64,000 bases of DNA from Lytechinus pictus (taxonomy: Eukaryota; Echinodermata; Echinoidea; Temnopleuroida; Toxopneustidae). The stretch is from the NCBI RefSeq assembly GCF_037042905.1, contig NC_087253.1, positions 16,904,001 through 16,968,000 on the forward strand, written 5' to 3'. Position numbers and translations under genes: made by a program. The notes beneath the pieces were generated by a model. That model worked only from the letters and a program-made list of their open reading frames with translations, made no database searches and had not been told where the DNA came from. This document shows positions 1-9,896 of the stretch, piece after piece; position 1 is the stretch's first letter; every line of letters starts with the position of its first letter.

Positions 1-990
1 TTCTTCGTCATGTTTTTATGAAGGTGTCGTGTACGTATGATTGAATTTCATTTAAACAATTTATCAGACCACTTGATGTTAGGCAAGAGTTGGCCTTGAA
101 TAATAATGCATTCGAGACAAGAGGGACTACTTTGATCAAAAATAAAGTAAAGTTAGGAGTAGGGTACAGGATTTCATAATGAAAGACCGAGGGCACAAAA
201 AACTTATTGATTTTGAATGGCAATTTTTGTTGACAAGCCAAAGAGACAATATAGATTAAGATTGTCACTTTCAAAACGGTAGGCCTATCCCCCAAAAAAA
301 AGTAAATGGGAAGTAGATTTACTCATTCAAAATGGAGGGCATAAAAGTGAGTGAATAAGGGGCGGGGCTTCTCATCACAAGGAAAGTAACAGTGGATAAC
401 CTTTGATCAAAAGAGGGACACCCCTCCTGCCCCGCCTCCCGCCTCGGGTAGCAGAACTTTATGTTCTGCAACAAAAAGACTTGTTCATTTATTAAACCAT
501 CGTTTTTATTACAGATAATGTTGATTAAACCTGACTCCATGCCGTATACCGGTATATTTCGAAAGTGGTCAATTTTGATGAAGATGGTAAAAAAATGCCG
601 CCCTCTCTTGAGCGAAACTATACGTTAGAAAGATAGGAGAAATCTTTGGGGAGTGTCAGAGGGGGAAATGTGTAATTTGTTTCTATGTAATGTTAAGAAT
701 TTGACCTTTAATCAATATGGATTATTAATGACATAGTTCATATTCTACTTTCTTTTGATAAAACATATAGTTAGAAGAAGTCAATGGATAATACAATAAA
801 ATCATGACAAAATAATACAGATATCATCTTGTCCATTGTCTTCTTTACAACAACCGTTGAACAATTCTTAAACTTTATTTCCTATACAATTATGTTGAAT
901 TTTTAATGACGTAAATAGCATTACCGCGAGAGAAGGAGCTACGGCCAACGAACATAATAATGCAAACAAGCTTAAAGCCCCTTTCACAAT
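1..990. other. Intergenic, no feature recognised
   Basis: AT-rich with short purine and G-rich patches (355-445). Frames here lack domains or periodicity. The left edge may belong to an element starting outside the window. Confidence 0.5.
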
Positions 991-1524
991 ATTGATGGTG
1001 CGATTGCTTTTATACAACCGTTATCGCAAGAGCAATACCATGAATATACAAGGTGGTTTTCGCATTTACTACGGGAAAACTCTCTCCAACGCATCAATTC
1101 CTTTGAAAATCCAATTAAAATCACAATGGAGAGCTGAGAGGCTTTTGTCAAAAGTTGGTGGGCTGGGACAGCAGATCATCCGAAGAGTTGCACCGGACGA
1201 ACAATTGCAAATATGTCGCTGTCATTTTCGTCACGATCGCGGGGTCAACGACCGAGATCATACACCCCCCCCCCCCCCGCCCTCTAATCTTGTTTAGCTT
1301 TCAAACAAGATGTGATGTTAGTGGTGATGTTAGGGTTAACTTCGGACTATAACCTCAACATCACCCCGTGAAGGACGGCGTCTGGTGAGCCAGGAAGTGG
1401 GAGCGATTGGTATGTTTCCGCGATGCCATCATATCCTTTAGAATACAATCAGAAGGGCGTATCTGGAATTTTTGCTGCTGAAGGGAAACGGTTTATTGAT
1501 AGTTTTTCTCACTGTGTATGTAGC

Positions 1525-1800
1525 ATGGCCGTACGCAGAATTATTTTTTTTTTGCTGGGGGGCAGGACACATAATTTTTTTCGGAAAAAAAAAAACTCAA
1601 AAGCGAGGGAGCGAAGCGACCAAACTGGTCATTGGGGCGCTTTTGCCCTTGGTAAAGTGAAATGATTTCTGCATTACTCTTGGTGAATTTTGTAAAAAAA
1701 AAATAATCAGAAAAAAATTGTAATTTTTCAAAATTTCAAACTGTAATTTTTTTCAAAATTTCTGGGTAGCTCCCCCCTTCCCTGCTGCGTGCGGCCATGG
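1525..1800 (+). repeat. Dispersed repeat copy (GCCGTACGCA... family)
   Basis: Begins with GCCGTACGCAGAATTATTTT, then a G-run, an A-run, the alternating AGCGAGGGAGCGAAGCGACC block and homopolymer-rich 3' sequence, ending at a C-rich stretch. A related copy is at 11240-12095. Noncoding; the short frames across it are not genes. Confidence 0.5.
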
Positions 1801-3009
1801 TATATAGCATACAATACGTAAAGAAAATATAACAAGAAAATATTAAATTGACTTCGTCTTCTATGCTCTTGATCTATTTTACTTTCTCTCTCGCATTATA
1901 TCTTTCTTTATTTCTATTTTCTTTCTTTATTTATTTCCTACCTTCTCATTTCTTTCTTTTGTTCTTCTAATTTTGGGTGCGGGGCGACCGCCCCCACCCC
2001 TCCCCCAATTATTTTGACAACTTGAAAAGTGCGTAATGCAGAAATCTGCTTTTAAAAGAATTGGAATGCACTATAAAACTAATAAACTTAGCAAAAATAA
2101 ACTATTACATATAGGGGAGCTATACAAAATTGTCCATTTTGAACCCGACTTTCGCGCAGAATTTTGTGTAGTAATAATTATGGACGCTAATTTTTCACTC
2201 TTGCCCCCACATTCGAAACGCATCGACGGCCCTGCTTTTGACTTCGGTATCTATTTTGTCCTTTTACGCCCTTTTCTTTCCTTTCATTTTTAATGTTTTT
2301 ATCTTCATCCTCTGTGAAAAATCATTAATAAATGAGAAGGCAGATCTACGATATTTTCCCCCGCACATCTCTCCCTGCATACCCTAACCACTATCACAAT
2401 CTTCAATTTATCATACGGTGCATTATATTCCCATTTCCTTCTTCATTTACCGTCTATTCTGTCTTTTCTTTTCCCCTTATTCATCACATTTTTCGATGAT
2501 GAATAATTAATCAATCAAGAGCAGAGAGTGTAGGAGGGTGACATGTTTCATAAAAGATGGTCATTTTTTTTAAGATTCCGAACTCTTTCTAGGGGGTAAT
2601 ACCAAACTGCCCGGTCTCCAGCACCCCTCTCCAAACACCGCCACTCTTAAATTGATTTCCAATTGTTTTGGTAGACATATAGCAAAACATTGTTTCACCA
2701 AGCAAACCTCATTGTTTCGTTGAAGGTGAGGCACGCACTATTAGGTAAGAGATCGTTTTATACTTTTTTTTCTTTCAACGAATAAGATTTTATTTTTAAT
2801 GTACTTTGAAAAAGGGATGCAGTGTTTTATTAGATATCGCGCTAAAATACTATTTTAAATTTATGTTTAAAACGGCATCAGCGTGTGTTATGAAAGCACA
2901 ACCGACTTTTATAGCAAATAAACGTTGTGATGTTATTCCATTCGCCTGGTTATCATAAATAATAGTTATTATCTCACTATTCCTGCTCCAAAAATTGCCA
3001 TTTTGATGG
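1801..3009. other. Intergenic, no gene recognised
   Basis: AT-rich, with pyrimidine-rich stretches (1860-1960, 2270-2480). Contains nothing coding that I can support. Confidence 0.5.
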
Positions 3010-3177
3010 TATTTAGAATAATTATGCGAAGAAGAAGAAGAAAAAGAAGAAGAAGGAAGAAGAAGAAGAACAATAACAACAACAAGAAGGAGAAGAACAA
3101 GAACAAGAAGAATAAGAAGGAAAAGAAGAAGAACAACAACAACAACACAACAGCAAGAAGAAAAAGAAGAAGAAGAA
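3010..3177 (+). repeat. AAG-rich purine microsatellite
   Basis: (GAA/AAG)n with AAC interruptions over about 165 bp. The Lys/Arg-rich frame across it is an artefact. Confidence 0.85.
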
Positions 3178-3661
3178 TGCATATATGCAGGGCCTACTGG
3201 AAGATTGGCTTATATACTGACGAAGTATAGTCCGAAGTATTAGCAATGATTAGCATGAAGGTAGTGCGTTAGGCTTGGGGCCAGTTGCAAAAAAGAGCTG
3301 AGGTCAAACGCAACTTCAAAATAAAATTGAATGATGCAAGTATTCAAATAAATAGATAAAAATTGATGACCAAGAAATAAACAAGAGAAAAAGAAAGCGA
3401 GAAGGGTGAAATTTGATATTATTTTTTGAATATTATGTCAAATTCTATAACAAGATTTGTTTTTTTTAATAAAAATGTCGATTTGTTTGCCCCCTCAAAA
3501 TTTTGAGCTTATTAATTACTCCACTGATTCACATCACGTTGCATTGACTGTACATTTTTTTTTTTTTTTTTATAGGTTTTATTTCCACAAATCCGTTATG
3601 TTACAAGACTTTGATAACTTAACTGACATAACTAAGCTGAGCAACCATTACACACGTAGAC

Positions 3662-3669
3662 TATATAAG
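3662..3669 (+). promoter_or_regulatory. Possible TATA box of the C1q-collagen gene
   Basis: TATATAAG, 263-270 bp upstream of the ATG, would imply a start site near 3695 and a 5' UTR of about 235 nt. No other core elements were recognised. AT-rich DNA makes such matches common. Confidence 0.25.
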
Positions 3670-3931
3670 TATAAATAGCAAGCATTCTTAATCACTACAT
3701 ATTAATACATGTTTAAGTACATAAAAACGGAAAAGTGGAGGAAACCTTAGAAGCAGAATGCTTGTAGATAAGGTTCCCTTTTTTATACATCACTTTTGAT
3801 ATAACTACTTAGTAATAATACACATGATTTCATGAAGTTGTGATTCTACTTCCAATAAATGCTCAAGACAAAATTACTTGGAGATAAATATTTCATTTTG
3901 CTATCACATCATAGGAGTAAGGAGGTTAGCC

Positions 3932-4460
3932 ATGGATACCTCGAGAAAGGCTCGATTGCTAGCAGTCTTGATGATATTGGTGTCTCAATATGTCTTCGCA
4001 GACCAAGACGTCCCATCGGTGTCGTCTCCGAACTATCACGAACAACCCGAATCCGAACGACCTGTACCGAGACCTGAAGTCAATCCGAACCCTGAACTTG
4101 ACCCGAAACCCGAAGTCAATCCGAACCCCGAGGTCAACCCGAACCCGAACATCGTAGTTCCTGAAGTGCCGCCGGCACCCGATGTCCAAACTGTCGAACC
4201 CGAGCAAGCACCCAATCCCGAGCAGAGCTATCGGGACTATCTCCAAGACTACGTTCGCAATAACTGCCACCAAGCCCCGGAACCCAAGTCAATTCCCGGT
4301 CCTCCTGGCCCGCCTGGGTACCCCGGTCCAATGGGTCCGAGCGGGCCTCCCGGAATGCCCGGGAATCACGGGAATAACGGGATTAATGGACTCAGTGGAC
4401 GCGATGGTTTGGCCGGTGAAAAGGGAGCTAAGGGCGAGCAGGGGTATTCTGGCCTCTCAG
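3932..4460 (+). CDS. C1q-collagen exon 1: signal peptide, linker, first collagen triplets
   Basis: Starts at ATG 3932 and ends at a strong donor, CAG|GTAAGTG. It codes residues 1-176 plus the first base of Gly177. It holds the signal peptide, the PNPE-rich linker made of near-identical 12-18 bp units (about 4074-4150), Cys112, and the collagen from Gly123 onward. The exon is more GC-rich than the flanking DNA, as expected for collagen codons. Confidence 0.9.
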
Positions 4461-5537
4461 GTAAGTGAGCTGATGATCTTCCTCAGAAGCACAAGAAGGG
4501 AGAGTGCGATCGCTGATTAGTCATAAATAAAATATTATAGATGAATCGTACACGTTTTCTTTGTCTGTAAGCACCCAGGAAATATTGAGATTCTCTAGCA
4601 TCATGTTAGTATAAGGCCGAGATTGAGTACTCTAATGTATGAGCTTCATGTCATGTCATTTAGCAACTTTTGCATGCCAAACGTTGTAAGGTAGTTATAT
4701 CTTGGGATCACGCAACCAGACACGGATGCAGTGGAGGTGCCCCTCCCCCTCCCTCATGTATAAGAGACGCTATTTTTCCAGCTTGTCGTTTGTTTAATAC
4801 GAAAATGGTTTCCGTGATTGGACTACATTATATAAACTTGTTTTGGGATAAGAAGCTAGTACCCCTGGTATATCCTGGATTTACCTTTTGACTCAACAGC
4901 AATGTTGTACAATAGTAGTAATAATAATAACAATAATAGTAATAATAATACTAGCTGGATTTATTAAGCGCTTTTTGTCTGAGGATACAAAGCGCTGCTA
5001 TTATTACCCGGTTTTAGCTGCGCTGCCATGTTAGCGCTGAAGCATTAAAGGAACTTCTTCCTACCGGGTACCCATTCCCCTCACCTGGATTGAGTGCAGC
5101 ACAATGTGGGTAAAAATCTTGCTGAAGGAAAACACGCCATGACTGGGAATCGAACCCACGTCCCACATCTTAAGACGGGAGTTGTAACCACTAGACCATA
5201 ATAAACAGCAACACTGACACCCATACGATTATTTTGATTTATAGGATTTACAACCTATTCATGGTATTAATTGTGCGTTTTTATTGTCTCAACAATTCTT
5301 ATGACAAGAACTACCACTTTTCCCCTTTACAGGTGCACCGGGTGTACCCGGCATGAGGGGTGATGAGGGCCCGCGTGGATCCCCAGGGAATGACGGTATG
5401 ATGGGCATGTCAGGGTCGGTAGGCAAACATGGTATACCTGGTCGACATGGACCCCCTGGAGATCAGGGCATGCCGGGGATTGAAGGTAATCAGGGATGTG
5501 ATGATGATGATGATGATGATGATGATGGTGATGATGG

Positions 5538-5586
<49 letters not shown>

Positions 5587-6645
5587 GACGATGTTGATGA
5601 TGATGATGATGATGATGATGGCGATGGTGATGAGGAGAAGGAAAATGATGATAATGATGATGGTGGTGATGATGGTGATGAAGATAATGTTGATGATGAT
5701 GAAGATGATGATGGTGATGATGATGATGATGATGATGATGAATATGATGATAATGATGGCAATGGTGATGATAATACATGTGATGACGATGATGTCATGA
5801 TGGTGATAAAGGCGTTGACGATGTTGACAATGAAAATGCTGTGGAAAGAAAAAGTATTGACAATAATGGCAAATGTGATGATGGGGATGATAATAAAGAC
5901 AATGATGAGTATAATAGTGATGATAAAGGTGCTGACAATGATGATGCTGGCGATGATCATGATGATGTTGACGACGATGATGATGCAGATAGAATAAGTG
6001 ATGATGATGATGATGGCATTGGTGGAACAAATAATATCAATAATCATGATGATGACGATTATAGTGTGGTTGATGATGATGGTGATGATGATGATGATGA
6101 TGATGATGATGTGATATTGATCGTGATGGCGATGGTGGTGTTGGTGGTGGTGATGATAATGATGATGGTGGTGATGGTGATGATGATGATGTGATATTGA
6201 TGGTGGTGGTGGTGGTGGTCATGATGATGATGATGGTGATGATGATGATGGTGTTCGTGATGATGGTGATGATGATGACGATGATGATGATGATAATGAC
6301 GATGATGGTCATGGTGGTGATAATGATGGTGATGATGTTGGCGATGGTGGTGATGATGGTGGTGGTGGTGCTTGTGGTGATGACGATGACAGTGATGGTG
6401 GTGATGATAAATGACTGTGGTGGTGGTAGTGATGATAATCGTACATGTGATGACGGTGATGCCATATTGTGATAAAGGCGTTGACGATGATGATGCTGTT
6501 GATGGAAAGAAGTATTGACAATAATGACATATGTAATGACAATGATGATGATGATGATGATGATGACGATGATGATGATCGTAAATGATTATGAAGTAGA
6601 CGTATATAGGATAATACACAATTCATTTTTTTTTGCTGTGTTGTA

Positions 6646-6695
<50 letters not shown>

Positions 6696-6926
6696 TACTA
6701 CTACTACTACCACTACTACCACTACTACCACTACTACTAATATACTGCTACTACTACTACTACTACTACCACTACTACCACTACTACTAATATACTGCTA
6801 CTACTACTACTACTACTACTACTACCACTACTACTAATATACTGCTACTACTAGTACTACTACTACTACTACTACTACTAATATACTGCTACTACTACTA
6901 CTACTACTACTACTAATATACTGCTG

Positions 6927-6977
<51 letters not shown>

Positions 6978-6994
6978 ATATACTGCTACTGCTG

Positions 6995-7052
<58 letters not shown>

Positions 7053-9819
7053 GACTACTACTACTACTACTACTATACTACCTAAACGATAAATGTCATG
7101 TCGTATAATAGATCGTCGCACCTTCTTGTTTGTTGTTGTACCACAGGTCCAGGGGGACCGCGTGGGTATAAAGGCGATCAGGGTGACCCCGGTGTCGACG
7201 GGGTCTGCAACTGCGACTCTCAACCGCAGCAACGGTACACACCCGGTTCAGGAACGTCGGCTTTCTCCGTCGCTCGGACTTCGGGCCTGACGGCGACGGA
7301 CGGTCCGTTAACGGTGACGTTTCAGCATGTCTTTGTCAACGTCCATGATGACTTCGATATCAACACGGGGAAATTCAACTGCTCTTTACCAGGTAAGTTC
7401 GTAGTTACTTAATGAACAATTTTGGTCAAATGACCTTTCATTTCTTTCATTATGATAGACAGATTTCAAAGCAAGATATTACGTAAGCTTGCCTTACATA
7501 GCAGGGTGAAGAAATTGAATAGACCAGGTGACTAGAATAGCACATCAATGAACACTTTTGAAAGTATTTGTTGCATTCCCACTTTGAATGCACATCATAG
7601 CATGTTACACAATGTACTTGGCAAACTGTGAAATACCAGTCGTTCGTGGACGCATTGGTGTTTTTTTGTGGATGTAAATTAAAACCACAATTCAAAAGAA
7701 TATATGAATAATCAAGACATCAAAGTTGGTGCTTATCTCATTAGATTTTAAACCACCATGTCACTTTAGTACAAATGACCTTCCTCTGATCATGCGTAGA
7801 ATCTTTTGATCATGCGCAGAAAGGAACTAATGGACAAAAATCAGTTCGTATTCGGGTCGCATCGTGTATATACGGCGGGCTTGATTCCTAGTTTAAAGGA
7901 CAAGTCCACCCCAACAAAAAGTTGACTTGAATAAAAAGAGAAAAATCAAACAAGCATAACGCTGAAAATTTCATCAAAATCAAATGTAAAATAAGAAAGT
8001 TATGACATTTAAAAGTTTTGCTTAATTTCACAAAACATTGGTTTTGTATTTTATTATATGAAATAGGGAATATTCTATTTTTCTCCTCATTGTCAAGTGA
8101 AACAACGATTAATTCCTCCCTGAACATGTGGAATTAGCATTGTTTAATACTATATGATTCAGTCAAGTTGGTCCTCATTGTCAAATCTATAAAAAACGAA
8201 ATATTGTATATATTTTTTTAAACAATAAATAATTTTTTCTGGGCTGGACTTGACCTTTAAAAACACCAATTTGAACTGCTCAAAATCTTTTATAATAGCT
8301 GCAATCAGTGGCGTACAGATGGGGGCGCTCGCCCATGGCCCTGGGAAGTTGGGATGCTGCGTGTATTATGTATTATTCTCCATAGGCAGCACCCTACACA
8401 GCAAAAACTGTGGTGTTGACACTCTTTGGTGTTATGTTCAATCTCTAGGGTGTTATTTTAACACCTCAGGGTGTGGTCCTCTATTAACACAAATTGGTGT
8501 CAGTTTTAACACCACAGTTTTTACAGTGTACGTATTTTGGAAGATGTGTAAAAATTGAAAAAAATCATTTTGTAGTGAAATCCTTTTTTTTTTTTGCTTT
8601 TCAAATTTACATCAGCATTCCCAGTAAAAAAAATCGTTCCCAGTGCCCTACGCTCGCCCCCCCCACCCCCGCAAAACAAAATAATGAATAAATAAATAAA
8701 ATATAAACAAGAAATATATTGTAGCCGAACCGACTTTCTCTCCTGACGAGCTGGTTCGTTTCGGCTGCAATATACATGTACAACCAGTTGGTGTAAAGTC
8801 CGTCTTTTTCACTTCTGACTCTTTGCTCCTCAGTAACTTAGATTATATCTCCTGGATTTCAAACATCTCCATCATTCCGTATCTCTATTATCTCAGTCAT
8901 TCCAGTAATTAGTATCTCCATAATTTCAGCATTTCGGAATCTCAGTAATTTCAGTACTTTAATTCAGTTTCCTCACTCATCTCAGTATTTTCAGTAATGT
9001 CAGTATTCTCAGTTAATTCCGTATTGTCAGTATCTCGGCAAATTCACTATTTTCCGTATCTCAGAAAAGTCAGTATTCTCACTCCTCTAGTCAGTACTTT
9101 TGCTTTACCAACCATGTATACTTGTCGCTCCTTACAACAAAATAACCACAAGAAGGAATCAAGTAATTCAGTTCTTATATCTTTCTGAAGAGAAATCATG
9201 CTCATCCTGTCGCAGCAGGTTTCAATGAATATTGAACATAGTTTCGGTCAGAAACCACTTACTGCCAAGCATAGCGCATGGCTCGTAATCGAGCATGGAA
9301 CTTGATTGTGCTCCATGATACAGGAGGGAGATTGTCAAGCCCTAAAATTTGATCATCTTTTAAAACTAGTTAAACTTATGATATAAATCTTTACAACAAC
9401 GGCAATAGTAATTATCACTACTTGTAAACATCGTTATTTCTCAGCAAATGGAGGTGCCGTGGCCGAGTGGTCTGAGGCGCCTGGCTATACATGAAAAAGT
9501 CCGGGGTTCGATCCCCGGCCGCTGCAGCTATGCCCATGAGCAAGGTATAAATCTACAATGCTCTTTTATCCTGCTTTCAAATAAATGGAAATGCTATATG
9601 CATTATTGGTAACTAGGAGTGGACTTGTTTTTAAAAAAAATAATAATAATAAAATAGTGTTTATATACATCTGAAAGAAAATACCTATATGATCGATTAC
9701 AAACGATTACTGAATTTCCCTATGCAACTATATACATGTATTAAAAATTATTCTACGTTCTTCACCGTTCTGAAACAATGTTAACAATTAAAATAAACCA
9801 TTCATTTCGTTACAATATA

Positions 9820-9896
<77 letters not shown>

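Noticed and set aside
5353..6731. Many long reading frames of poly-Asp, poly-His, poly-Ser, poly-Ile and poly-Met
   Set aside because: All arise from the GAT and CTA triplet arrays, which lack stops in several frames. Only the exon 2 frame is coding; its extension is reported as speculation.
9454..9526. A tRNA-Leu/Ser gene
   Set aside because: A and B boxes are present but no anticodon stem-loop or variable arm can be folded, and the T loop is defective. SINE head preferred.
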